Positions 1 to 7,724 of a DNA stretch of 11,529 nucleotides are shown piece by piece (within the stretch, counting starts at the first letter, position 1; each line of letters opens with the position of its first letter). The DNA comes from Acidobacteriaceae bacterium (lineage in GTDB: Bacteria; Acidobacteriota; Terriglobia; Bryobacterales; Bryobacteraceae): positions 1 through 11,529 of the forward strand of contig JAFASD010000236.1 in NCBI GenBank assembly GCA_019244945.1, read 5' to 3'. The translations under genes were made by a program, and so were the position numbers. Below the pieces are notes generated by a model. The model ran no database searches, was not told where the DNA came from, and saw only the letters and a program-made list of their open reading frames with translations.

Positions 1-514
1 CTGGCTATTTGGCCTCAAACCCTCAGAGGTCGAGGTGGTGGTCCATCCCCAATCCTCCATTCACGCCATGGTCGAGTACAGCGACGGAAGCGTCATCGCC
101 CAGGTGTCCGCTACGGACATGAAGATGCCCATTCAATATGCGCTCACGTATCCAGAGAGACATCGGGCGCCGGTTCCGAGGCTCGATTGGACACAGCCGC
201 GGGCCTGGCAGTTCATGCCTCCCGATCTGGAAAAGTTCCGGCTGTTGAAGCTGGCGTACCAGGCGCAGGAGCGTGGCGGGTCGGCAACCTGCACCTTAAA
301 CGCGGCAGATGAGGTTGCCGTCGAGGCATTTCTGGATGGCCGAATACCCTTCCCGGCCATCGCCGATACGGTGGAAGAGACATTGTCGCGACAACCGGGG
401 TGCGAACCGGCGACAATAGAGGAAGTCATCTCGGTCGATCTCGCCTCGCGCGAGTGCGCCCGCCAGGTGCTGGGCCAAGCGCGTTGGACCACGATGGCTG
501 CCCGGAATGCCTGA
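1..514 (+). CDS. dxr: 1-deoxy-D-xylulose 5-phosphate reductoisomerase, C-terminal part (5' end outside window)
   Basis: Dxr (IspC) converts 1-deoxy-D-xylulose 5-phosphate to 2-C-methyl-D-erythritol 4-phosphate with NADPH in the cytoplasm, the committed step of the MEP isoprenoid pathway. The reading frame is open from base 2 (first codon TGG) to a TGA at 512-514, giving 170 visible residues. Recognisable family sequence includes LFGL...EVEVVVHPQSSIHAMVEY, DGSVIAQVSATDMKMPIQYALTYPER and the C-terminal helical domain with TCTLNAADEVAVEAFL and EEVISVDLASRE. The GTG at 35 is internal and not the start, because family homology runs upstream of it without a break. The N-terminal NADPH-binding domain lies outside the window. 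It is followed after 89 bases by rseP, a gene order common in bacteria. Nothing suggests it is broken; it is only cut by the window edge. Confidence 0.95.
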   Translation, partial: WLFGLKPSEVEVVVHPQSSIHAMVEYSDGSVIAQVSATDMKMPIQYALTYPERHRAPVPRLDWTQPRAWQFMPPDLEKFRLLKLAYQAQERGGSATCTLNAADEVAVEAFLDGRIPFPAIADTVEETLSRQPGCEPATIEEVISVDLASRECARQVLGQARWTTMAARNA

Positions 515-603
515 GGTAAACCGGGCCGGCGAATGAACCGAAGCACCGGAAGATACGTCGGATAGAGTAGGCCCTGAAAAGGCCGGAAGGATTCAGTAGA
601 AGA

Positions 604-1911
604 GTGGGGATTTTACAGCCGATTTTTTGGGTCGTCATTCTGCTTGGAATTATGATCCTGGTCCATGAGGCGGGACACTTCTGGGCCGCGCTAGCGGTTG
701 GCGTCAAGGTGGAGACCTTCAGTATCGGGTTCGGCCCGAGACTCTTCGGGTTCAGCCGCGCCGGAACCGATTTCCGCATCTCGGCTATTCCTTTCGGTGG
801 TTATGTACGGATGCTCGGCGAACAACCGGGTGACGAGAAGGCCGCGGATCCAAGATCATTCCAAGCGAAAGCGCGATGGCAACGCGCCATTGTGATCATT
901 GCCGGACCTTTCATGAACGTAATGCTGGCCCTTGCCCTGGTCACGGGACTGTATATGTACGGCTTCCCCAAAGAAGTTCCCTCAAGCGATGCGGTCATCA
1001 GCAGCATCCAGCCCAATTCGCCCGCGGCAACAGCCGGACTCCAGCCCGGGGATAGAATCATTCAGCTCGGAAGCAAGGATGATCCAAGCTGGCAGGACGT
1101 ACTGACCCAAGAAGCCCTGAACGCCAATCACGCCCTTCCGATCACGATTAACCGCAACGGACAAAAGCTGCATCTCTCCGTAACGCCCCGCATGGACCCC
1201 AAGGAGGGTATCGGCGAAGCCGGATGGAGAGGCGATGTGCAAGTAGGCGAGGTGCTGCCGAAATCTCCCGCTCAGGCCGCGGGTCTGGCAACCGGCGACC
1301 TGCTCATCAGCGTAAACGGCCAGCCGATAGAATCAGCGCTCACCGTGCAACAAGCAATCGTGCATTCGGCAGGAAAACCCGTCGAGCTCGAGATCCTTCG
1401 GGATAATCGCATGCAAACACTCTCGGTCACGCCAACTCCCACAACGAATCCCAAACTGCCGTGGCACATCGGCATCGCTTTCAAGATGCCGATCCAAATG
1501 GTCAAGCTGGATTTCCTGCCGGCGGTCGCCGAATCCATCCGATTCAACGAAGAAAACGCGACGATGATCTTCCAGGTTTTGGGCAGTATTTTGGAGCGGC
1601 GAGTATCCCCGAAAACTTTAGCGGGTCCCATTCAAATTGCCCACATGTCGAGCGAAGCCGCGCAGCAAGGGGCATCGAGCTTTCTGGGACTGATGGCCAT
1701 CGTGAGCCTGAATCTCGCGATCTTTAATCTCTTGCCCATCCCCATCCTCGATGGCGGAACGCTGTTGCTGCTGATTATCGAAATGCTGCTGCAGCGCGAG
1801 GTCAGCATGCAAGTGAAAGAAACGGTATTCAAGCTCGGATTTGTATTTCTGATGATGATCGTCGTTTTCGTAATCTATAACGACATCAGCAGAATTCTTA
1901 CCAACAGTTGA
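604..1911 (+). CDS. rseP: RIP metalloprotease RseP (site-2 protease, M50B family)
   Basis: Inner-membrane zinc protease that cuts substrates such as anti-sigma factors or remnant signal peptides inside the membrane. The 435-residue product starts with a GTG at 604 preceded by a purine-rich GGAAGGA near 581-587. Residues 5-30 form a membrane segment carrying the catalytic HEAGH (21-25). A second hydrophobic stretch lies at about 95-120. Two PDZ domains follow (about 125-197 and 208-277; substrate gating in the family). A third segment has the NLLPIPILDGG motif (375-385) with the metal-ligand Asp383, and a last one spans about 408-427. The length fits the family (about 420-450). In the LDGG motif the next residue is Thr, where E. 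coli RseP has His; this position varies in the family and probably does not matter. It lies directly downstream of dxr on the same strand and may be cotranscribed. Confidence 0.96.
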   Translation: MGILQPIFWVVILLGIMILVHEAGHFWAALAVGVKVETFSIGFGPRLFGFSRAGTDFRISAIPFGGYVRMLGEQPGDEKAADPRSFQAKARWQRAIVIIAGPFMNVMLALALVTGLYMYGFPKEVPSSDAVISSIQPNSPAATAGLQPGDRIIQLGSKDDPSWQDVLTQEALNANHALPITINRNGQKLHLSVTPRMDPKEGIGEAGWRGDVQVGEVLPKSPAQAAGLATGDLLISVNGQPIESALTVQQAIVHSAGKPVELEILRDNRMQTLSVTPTPTTNPKLPWHIGIAFKMPIQMVKLDFLPAVAESIRFNEENATMIFQVLGSILERRVSPKTLAGPIQIAHMSSEAAQQGASSFLGLMAIVSLNLAIFNLLPIPILDGGTLLLLIIEMLLQREVSMQVKETVFKLGFVFLMMIVVFVIYNDISRILTNS

Positions 1912-2008
1912 GCGCTGGCCAACCGGATTAGTGGACGCGACGAGGACTTGTCGGTACTAGTGGCCGAGTAGCGCTGGGCCGTTCCCTTGGTTTAGCCTGG
2001 GTGCAGGA

Positions 2009-2626
2009 TCAGCTGTTTCCCTGACGGATGCGCGACTCGATGTACTCCAGCGCTTGAGCGAACTTCGGAAAGAATTTGCAATGTAGTGCTTCGAGCCTGT
2101 CGCGAATGTCGGGGTCGTCGAAGTCCCTGGTGTTGCGATTGAGAAAGCAACTCTCGGTTGGCGCCTCACTCTCCAAGTGGCCAAACACTGACGCAAGGAC
2201 AATTGCATCCTGACCAGACAGACCGAGATCTGTTTCGATCTCGGCGGCTGACCGGAGCACAGCTGCAGTCAGCGGGATAACTTCAGAGATTGCGAGGACT
2301 TGCGTGACCGTCTGCTTCAAACCCTCGCGCTCAAGTTGAGCGCTCTCGATAAGAACCGCAGATAGTGCATCAAACGTCACTGGGATCTGACGGTGAGGCT
2401 TCGACCGAGCAAGTTCACTGAGGTGCTGTCGAAGCTCCTCGCCTACGCGTGACCGGACCTTTGCCTTGGCCGAAATTGCCTGATGGGGTTCCGCAAGCGA
2501 AAAGGCGGGTATCAGCAGCCTAATCTGCCCGTGAGACGCTAGGCGAATAATGTCAGAACAGTTTTGTGATTCCTCCTGCTGTAACGCATGCTCGAGAACG
2601 AAGTTGGACTCGACGTATACATTCAT
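2009..2626 (-). CDS. PIN-domain-like protein, second gene of a nuclease/PIN pair
   Basis: A 205-residue product starting at the ATG at 2626, whose first bases overlap the stop of the upstream gene as ATGA. A longer frame to 2749 exists, but the PIN fold begins right at this ATG (MNVYVESNFVLE) and the extension is only a shadow of the upstream gene. PIN domains are Mg-dependent RNases with a cluster of acidic residues. Candidates here are Glu6 (Asp is usual at this place), Glu46 in SLAEP, Asp140 in SGQDAIVLA and Asp168/170/171 in NRNTRDFDDPDI. The C-terminal acidic block suggests an active enzyme. I recall similar PIN proteins next to the same kind of partner in cyanobacteria, but could not check this. 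It could be a toxin-like RNase or a defence effector; no classical small antitoxin is present. The family call is fairly sure, the function unknown. Confidence 0.8.
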   Translation of the reverse strand: MNVYVESNFVLEHALQQEESQNCSDIIRLASHGQIRLLIPAFSLAEPHQAISAKAKVRSRVGEELRQHLSELARSKPHRQIPVTFDALSAVLIESAQLEREGLKQTVTQVLAISEVIPLTAAVLRSAAEIETDLGLSGQDAIVLASVFGHLESEAPTESCFLNRNTRDFDDPDIRDRLEALHCKFFPKFAQALEYIESRIRQGNS

Positions 2627-3087
2627 CTCGCCGGGTACATTTCGATTTCGGCCTGCTGCAGGGACGAAAGCAGGCCGGACTCCGACAACGAACGCAAAGA
2701 GGGATCGTGATGCGGCTGGTCTCCCGACCTTGCGATATCTGTAAGCCACGTGAGTACGAGTAGTTCAAAAGCTGCCGGACTAATTTGAGCGGGGTTCTGG
2801 CCGAGTTTAGAAAAGTATGGGGCTAAGGCCTTCTGCGCATCTACGGTGAACTGCGGCGGAACTTCGACAGGGAGCAAGTTCTCTTGTCTCCAGCCGTATA
2901 TGCGTTCCGGGGTGGCGATTAAGAAATATTGCGATTTCGGGAGTACGCCGTGCGCCAGCATATTTCTCCGCAGTTTTGCCGCCCAACTGTCGGACGTGCC
3001 GTGCCGGCTCTTCGCCTCTGCGAGGAGGACAACTTTTCCATCTCGATCGTATGCAACGAAGTCTATGGGAGTGATCCGTGGGGGCAT
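2623..3087 (-). CDS. small PD-(D/E)XK nuclease-like protein, first gene of a nuclease/PIN pair
   Basis: A 154-residue protein. The N-terminal half shows the pattern of the PD-(D/E)XK fold: Asp9 in PIDFVAYD, a beta strand, then LLAEAKSR with Glu24-x-Lys26, followed by a helix (SWAAKLRRNMLAHG) and a strand ending TPERIYGW. This resembles the catalytic core of restriction or repair nucleases. The C-terminal half (about 80-154) is helical, with FELLVLTWLTDIA and SESGLLSSL, and is not recognised as a known domain. Its stop codon overlaps the start of the PIN gene by four bases (ATGA), so the two are translationally coupled and probably act together. No strong Shine-Dalgarno is seen before the ATG at 3087, but no earlier start is available in frame. 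It faces away from the Mrr-like gene across a 226-base gap. The DNA or RNA substrate is unknown. Confidence 0.78.
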   Translation of the reverse strand: MPPRITPIDFVAYDRDGKVVLLAEAKSRHGTSDSWAAKLRRNMLAHGVLPKSQYFLIATPERIYGWRQENLLPVEVPPQFTVDAQKALAPYFSKLGQNPAQISPAAFELLVLTWLTDIARSGDQPHHDPSLRSLSESGLLSSLQQAEIEMYPAR

Positions 3088-3313
3088 AGAGATGGCTGCG
3101 ACTCTTAATTATTTCAGAGTTTGGCAAAACCAATTGGAGTTTCCCAAAAGGGCGAGTGAGTTTCCTTTCGTGAAATGGAGGAGGTTTTCGCTCGGATGAA
3201 CTCGCTCGGACTCCCGATCAGCCCTGCAGCCCGTCCCCGGCCCCGACTCACTCCACAGCTTTCCCAACAGCCCACTCGCATTTGTCAAGGCTCGCTATGA
3301 TTCATAAGAAAAG
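3088..3313. promoter_or_regulatory. divergent intergenic control region between the nuclease/PIN operon and the Mrr-like gene
   Basis: This 226-base gap separates two outward-facing transcription units, so it should hold promoters for both. The left part (about 3095-3150) is AT-rich and near the start of the nuclease gene. The right part is C-rich, with no convincing sigma-70 -35/-10 pair. A 9-base direct repeat, TCGCTCGGA, occurs at 3188-3196 and again at 3202-3210, separated by 5 bases, and could be a regulator site. The control role is inferred from gene orientation. Confidence 0.4.
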
Positions 3314-4984
3314 ATGTCCTGGGGAATAGTCGTTCGGCATGACGGCCTCGGAAAGGTGCGCGTGGTGACAGCGCCAGAACGCGACTTGCTACAGGCGCGT
3401 GCAGATGCGATCCTCGCGACATGGGAGGTTGAATGGCAACGCAAGCTTGCGAAACGGCAGTCAGTCGAAGCCAAGGAGCGAGCCAAGCGCCAGCGCTATC
3501 TGAGCAAATTCGAAGCGGAATGGAGCGCTGAAGAGCGCACCCGGTCGCTACAAGCTGAGTGGCACAGCCTCGAGACTTTACTCAAAACGACCATTGAACA
3601 CACGTATATTCGCGATTGGGAACTGCTCAAGAAAACCGACAAGTTTGCGAAAGCTCGACCTAGAAAGGAAGAGCCCGCCCTTGTACCGCTCCCCGCCAAA
3701 CCCGAGCCCGTTCCGTTCAAACCGAAGCTGGTGGAGCGCCTTGTGGGATCTATTCGGCGCCTCCGGTTTGAAGCACAGAAAAATGATTATGAGTCAAAGC
3801 TTCAGCTCTGGGAGGCTGAGAGAGCGTCCATCAATGCGCGGAATGAAACGGCAACGCGCGATCGGGAAGAGCAGCACAAGGAAGCCCTTGCCCAGTACGC
3901 CTATGAGCGAGAACAATTTGAGTCAGAGCAGCGCGAATGGAACGATAAGGTAGACCAGCAGCGCAGCCTCTTTTTTGCGCTTAATCCCGATGCCCTGCTT
4001 TCTTACTGGAACGATTTATTCTCCGATCAGTACTATCCGGAAGGTTGGCCGGATGATGTGCGGCTCGACTACATGCCAGAAACCAAGACCTTGATTCTTG
4101 ATTATCAGCTTCCGCATATCGACCTCTTTCCTCGCATAAGGGAGGTGCGTTACGTCAGCGCTCGTACAAGCTTTAAAGAAACGCCCGTACCTGAGTCTCA
4201 GAGAAAAAAGCTGTACGATGAAACGCTGTATCAGATCGCTCTAGCAAGCATGTATAAGGTGTTCCAGTCCGACGCAGTAGACGCGCTTGCGAGCGTTGTA
4301 TTCAACGGCTGGGTTCAGTCCATCGATAAAGCAACGGGCGCACTCATACGACCTTGTATTCTGAGCGTTCAAACAACTAAGCATGAGTTCCTGTCGTTGA
4401 ACATGTCGCAGGTGGATGCGCGCGCGTGCTTCAAGAAGTTGAAAGGGGTGTGCGGCACTCGGCTATATGATATTAGCCCAGTTCAGCCCGTTCTTTCGCT
4501 CGATAAGAGTGACAGGCGGTTTGTCGATTATTACGGCGTTGCCGATTCCTTGAGTGACACAACCAACCTTGCCGCAATGGACTGGCAGGATTTCGAAAAC
4601 CTGATTCGCGAGTTGTTCGAGAAGGAGTTCAGCCAAAACGGGGGTGAGGTGAAGATTACTCAAGCGAGTCGCGATGGAGGTGTTGATGCAGTGGCGTTCG
4701 ATCCCGATCCGATTCGAGGTGGCAAGATCGTCATCCAGGGGAAACGGTACACAAACTGCGTCGGCGTTTCCGCTATTCGTGACTTGTATGGAACAGTTCA
4801 TAACGAAGGCGCGACGAAAGGCATCCTTGTTACCACAGCTGATTTTGGGCCCGATGCCTACGAGTTTGCAAAAGGTAAACCGCTGACGCTTCTCAGCGGA
4901 AGTGAATTGCTGTATCTGCTTACTCGGCACGGGTACAAGGCCCGCATCGACATGGCCGAGGCGAAACGTCTCGCCACCCGCTGA
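3314..4984 (+). CDS. coiled-coil protein with C-terminal Mrr-type restriction endonuclease domain
   Basis: A 556-residue protein with an ATG start at 3314 and only a weak purine stretch (AAGAAAAG) before it. Residues 20-215 are highly charged and rich in Glu, Arg, Lys and Trp, predicted as long helices or coiled coil in two blocks (about 25-115 and 150-215) split by a Pro-rich linker (120-137). Residues 216-415 form a globular middle part that I do not recognise. Residues about 420-537 are an Mrr_cat domain (PD-(D/E)XK fold): MDWQDFENLIRELF with Glu428, ASRDGGVDAVAFD with Asp458, and VIQGKRY with Gln475-x-Lys477. The Gln in place of the usual Glu is typical of Mrr-like enzymes. Mrr enzymes cut modified DNA or act in defence. 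No methyltransferase is nearby, so a stand-alone type IV-like or defence role is inferred. It diverges from the nuclease/PIN pair. Confidence 0.85.
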   Translation: MSWGIVVRHDGLGKVRVVTAPERDLLQARADAILATWEVEWQRKLAKRQSVEAKERAKRQRYLSKFEAEWSAEERTRSLQAEWHSLETLLKTTIEHTYIRDWELLKKTDKFAKARPRKEEPALVPLPAKPEPVPFKPKLVERLVGSIRRLRFEAQKNDYESKLQLWEAERASINARNETATRDREEQHKEALAQYAYEREQFESEQREWNDKVDQQRSLFFALNPDALLSYWNDLFSDQYYPEGWPDDVRLDYMPETKTLILDYQLPHIDLFPRIREVRYVSARTSFKETPVPESQRKKLYDETLYQIALASMYKVFQSDAVDALASVVFNGWVQSIDKATGALIRPCILSVQTTKHEFLSLNMSQVDARACFKKLKGVCGTRLYDISPVQPVLSLDKSDRRFVDYYGVADSLSDTTNLAAMDWQDFENLIRELFEKEFSQNGGEVKITQASRDGGVDAVAFDPDPIRGGKIVIQGKRYTNCVGVSAIRDLYGTVHNEGATKGILVTTADFGPDAYEFAKGKPLTLLSGSELLYLLTRHGYKARIDMAEAKRLATR

Positions 4985-5167
4985 CACAACTGCCGAGAGA
5001 TCGGAAGCGCTGTACTGATACTGAGGACTCCTGCTGCGAAAACAAATTGCCAACACAGAATCCGAAGCCGTAAAAGAAGTGTTCCTCGCGTAATGGCAGT
5101 GCGTGGGCGTCGATTTTCGGGCAGCGGCAATCGTGAAACCGATGGCAAGCGGAGTTACCGTCCTAAT

Positions 5168-5186
5168 CCGTCCAGTTTCTGGATGG
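5168..5186 (-). terminator. short hairpin just after the kinase stop codon, possible weak terminator
   Basis: CCGTCCAG (5168-5175), loop TTT, CTGGATGG (5179-5186) forms an 8-pair stem with one G-T pair. It lies 9 bases beyond the kinase stop on the - strand, where a terminator would be expected. No T-run follows on either strand, so intrinsic termination is doubtful. The rest of the 211-base gap 4985-5195 between convergent genes shows nothing clear. Confidence 0.3.
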
Positions 5187-5195
5187 CTGCTGTAC

Positions 5196-7724
5196 TCAGG
5201 ACCAGCCACGGCTGACCTGCCGGACCAGTTGTTGGAAGCGAGGATCTTTGCCGATAGCGTAAAACCGCCCGTACACCTGGGAAAACAGGAGCATTTCCGA
5301 CCCGTCCTTATATCCTTCTCTGAATTCTTCGATTGCCTCGTCGCGGTTGCCGAGCGCTGCTTCGACGAATCCAATGTCCATGGGCGAGACGTACTGCTGG
5401 ACGGACTTGCTTTTCAGTCGAGCGAGTACCCGAACAGCCTCTTGCCGTTGGCCGGCGTCGGCATAGGCAGCCCCAAGCCCCGAGAGGGTGATAGATGAAT
5501 CCGGATTGAGGTCCAGAGCTTTCTGAAACTCAGCGATAGCTTCGGGGTAACGGCCCAGACCGCGCAAAATATAGGCTCGCATCATCCGCGCCGTCCAAAA
5601 ATTCGGATCCATGCGAATGGCTCTGTCTTCCGCAGCTAAGGCGCTCTGATAATCCTGCTTCAGGTACAACGGCCACCCGATGAAGCTGGTGATCTCTACC
5701 GACTGAGGATCAATTTCGAGCGCTTTGTGCAACTGCGCGACGGCATCGTCTTCACGACCTAGCGCTGAAAGGTATTCAGAGTACGCGAAAAAAATGGAAG
5801 TATTGTTGGGATTCGAACTCAGAGCGCGCCGGAATTCGGCGCCGGACTCGGTCAGTCTCCATTCGTGCATCAATGCGTGCGCTAGTGAGGCGTGCGCTTC
5901 GGCCAGATTGTCATCCAGTTCGAGCGCTCGGCGTGAGGCAGACTCGGCCTTCGGAAGCCCTTCGCGCGGTCGGAGGACCCAATCAGAGGCAGTCGTATAC
6001 GCATCGGCCAATCCTGCGTAGGCAAGGGCATATTTAGAGTCGCGTGCGATCGCCTGATTGAAGTACTTGATCGCTTGATCCAGTCCCTGCCGTGTGAACC
6101 GGAACTCGCTATAGCGGCCCTGCAGGTAGTCTCGATAGGCTTCTGCGTCAACGGTCGGCCGGCGACCCAGTTCCTCCCTTTCCTTCACTGCCAGCCGCAA
6201 CGCGAGCTTTTGCACGATCTCTTGGGAGATCGAGTCCTCGATCGTAAATAGGTCGGCTGTATTTTCATTGAAGGTCTCGGCCCACAGCGAACTACCGTCA
6301 CTCACGCGCACGAGTTGTACGGTAAGACGGAGGCGGTCGCCGGTTTCCTGCACGCTGCCCTCTACGATCGCGTCAACCCTGAGATTGCGGCCGGCTACTC
6401 GCAAATCAGGTTCGGAGTTTGCGTAATTCAACACCGAACTTGTGGGCCTGACCGCAAGCTCACTAATGTTGCTGAGCCGCGTGATGACTGCGTCTGCGAG
6501 GCCAAGACCTAAATAGTCGCTATTCGCTCTCGAGCCGAGGCTATGGAACGGAAGCACGGCCAGTGTTTTGGGAGTTAGCCGGTCTCCTCCGCTTTTTCCG
6601 TTCCAAACAGACACTCGAGTGAATACGACCGTGCCGAGCGCGCCGACGATGGCAGCGCCCGCTATGAGCAGCGCCAATTTGGTGGTTCGATCCTTCGGTT
6701 TGGCCAGGACTTTGCGTCCATTCAGATACCGAACCACGTCCGCTGTTAAATCGGGAACACTCGCGTAACGAGCAGCCGGATGTTGCTGCAGACATTTGAG
6801 GACGATAAGGTCCAGTGTTCGGCGCCATGAACGGTTGCGCGTAACATTGCTCGGCCGCTCGAATTCTTCATCCTTGCTGACGGAAGGTGTTTTCTGCGTC
6901 AGTAGCTCATACAGGAGCACTCCGAGCGAGTAAATATCGCTCGCCGGAGTCGTCGGTTCACCGCGCAATTGCTCGGGGCTGGCATACTGCGGTGTCGCCA
7001 GACGGAATTGAGTCGCGGTGGCCGTTGCTGAATCCCCGGCTTGACTGATTTTTGCGATACCGAAATCGAGCAGCTTGGGTTTCCCTGCAGCAGTGACAAG
7101 GATATTGGCAGGCTTGATGTCGCGGTGAACGATGCCTTGCTCATGCGCGTACGCGACGGTTTGGCAGATTTGGACAAACAGTTCCAAACGAGCGCGAGCG
7201 CCGAGTGAGTGCTGATTACAGTACGTCTCGACGCTCACGCCCTCAACAAATTCCATCACTAGGAACGGAGAGCCATCAGCGGTGGTTCCACCATCGATGA
7301 GACGCGCGATATTGGGGTGATCGAGCTTCGCAAGAACCCGGCGTTCCGAGCGAAAACGCTCAACTTCACGGGTGCCGATAAGCGAACGGCGAACCAGCTT
7401 CACGGCAACGCGCTGCTCGAACTCGCCGTCTGCACGCTGAGCCTCGTAAACCACGCCCATGCCGCCTTCCCCAATCTGGCGCACGAGCAGGTAATTGCCC
7501 AGGCGCTCCCCGCAGTGCGATGGCGCCATTGACGTCAGGCCATTCACGAAAGCCGGCTGCTCGAGAAACTCCTGTGAGCTGTCGAACGCCTTAACGAGTT
7601 CTTCGACTTCTCGCCGAACCTCTTCGTCTCCGATTTCAGAAATGGCGTGCCGGCGGAGTTCGGGCGGCAGCAACCGCGTCTTTTCGAACTCTTCTTTCAC
7701 CACCAGCCACTGTTCGGCGGTCAT
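5196..7724 (-). CDS. transmembrane Ser/Thr protein kinase with TolB/FlgO-like segment and TPR repeats
   Basis: An 842-residue receptor-type kinase. The start is taken at the ATG at 7724, which overlaps the sigma-factor stop as ATGA; a longer frame to 7763 is less likely. Residues 1-70 are a helical N-terminal region. The kinase domain (about 77-340) has the glycine loop GEGGMG (85-90), Lys109 in AVK, Glu127, HRDIKPAN with Asp202 and Asn207, DFG (220-222) and SPE (249-251), so it should be active. One membrane helix lies at about 350-368. Next comes a TolB/FlgO/adenylate-cyclase-associated type segment (about 385-485: LAVLPFHSLG, YLGLGLADAVITRLSNI), then TPR repeats from about 525 to 830. Such kinases act in envelope signalling; the C-terminal part is probably periplasmic or extracytoplasmic. 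Coupling to the sigma gene suggests that the kinase controls, or is co-used with, that sigma factor. Partner and signal are unknown. Confidence 0.93.
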   Translation of the reverse strand: MTAEQWLVVKEEFEKTRLLPPELRRHAISEIGDEEVRREVEELVKAFDSSQEFLEQPAFVNGLTSMAPSHCGERLGNYLLVRQIGEGGMGVVYEAQRADGEFEQRVAVKLVRRSLIGTREVERFRSERRVLAKLDHPNIARLIDGGTTADGSPFLVMEFVEGVSVETYCNQHSLGARARLELFVQICQTVAYAHEQGIVHRDIKPANILVTAAGKPKLLDFGIAKISQAGDSATATATQFRLATPQYASPEQLRGEPTTPASDIYSLGVLLYELLTQKTPSVSKDEEFERPSNVTRNRSWRRTLDLIVLKCLQQHPAARYASVPDLTADVVRYLNGRKVLAKPKDRTTKLALLIAGAAIVGALGTVVFTRVSVWNGKSGGDRLTPKTLAVLPFHSLGSRANSDYLGLGLADAVITRLSNISELAVRPTSSVLNYANSEPDLRVAGRNLRVDAIVEGSVQETGDRLRLTVQLVRVSDGSSLWAETFNENTADLFTIEDSISQEIVQKLALRLAVKEREELGRRPTVDAEAYRDYLQGRYSEFRFTRQGLDQAIKYFNQAIARDSKYALAYAGLADAYTTASDWVLRPREGLPKAESASRRALELDDNLAEAHASLAHALMHEWRLTESGAEFRRALSSNPNNTSIFFAYSEYLSALGREDDAVAQLHKALEIDPQSVEITSFIGWPLYLKQDYQSALAAEDRAIRMDPNFWTARMMRAYILRGLGRYPEAIAEFQKALDLNPDSSITLSGLGAAYADAGQRQEAVRVLARLKSKSVQQYVSPMDIGFVEAALGNRDEAIEEFREGYKDGSEMLLFSQVYGRFYAIGKDPRFQQLVRQVSRGWS

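Noticed and set aside
1739..1759. Thr instead of His after LDGG in RseP, considered as a sign of inactivity
   Set aside because: The metal-binding HEAGH and Asp383 are intact, and this position varies in active family members.
1911..1980. Near-repeat AGCGCTGGCC / AGCGCTGGGCC after rseP, considered as terminator or attachment site
   Set aside because: The copies are direct and imperfect, do not form a hairpin, and no integrase or tRNA is nearby.
2627..2749. N-terminal extension of the PIN gene to 2749
   Set aside because: It lies fully inside the upstream nuclease gene, and the PIN fold begins at the ATG at 2626, which overlaps the upstream stop.
4463..5374. A 303-codon open frame on the - strand
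   Set aside because: It lies antisense to the Mrr domain and runs into the kinase 3' end; its composition does not look like a folded protein, and both overlapping genes have clear family matches.
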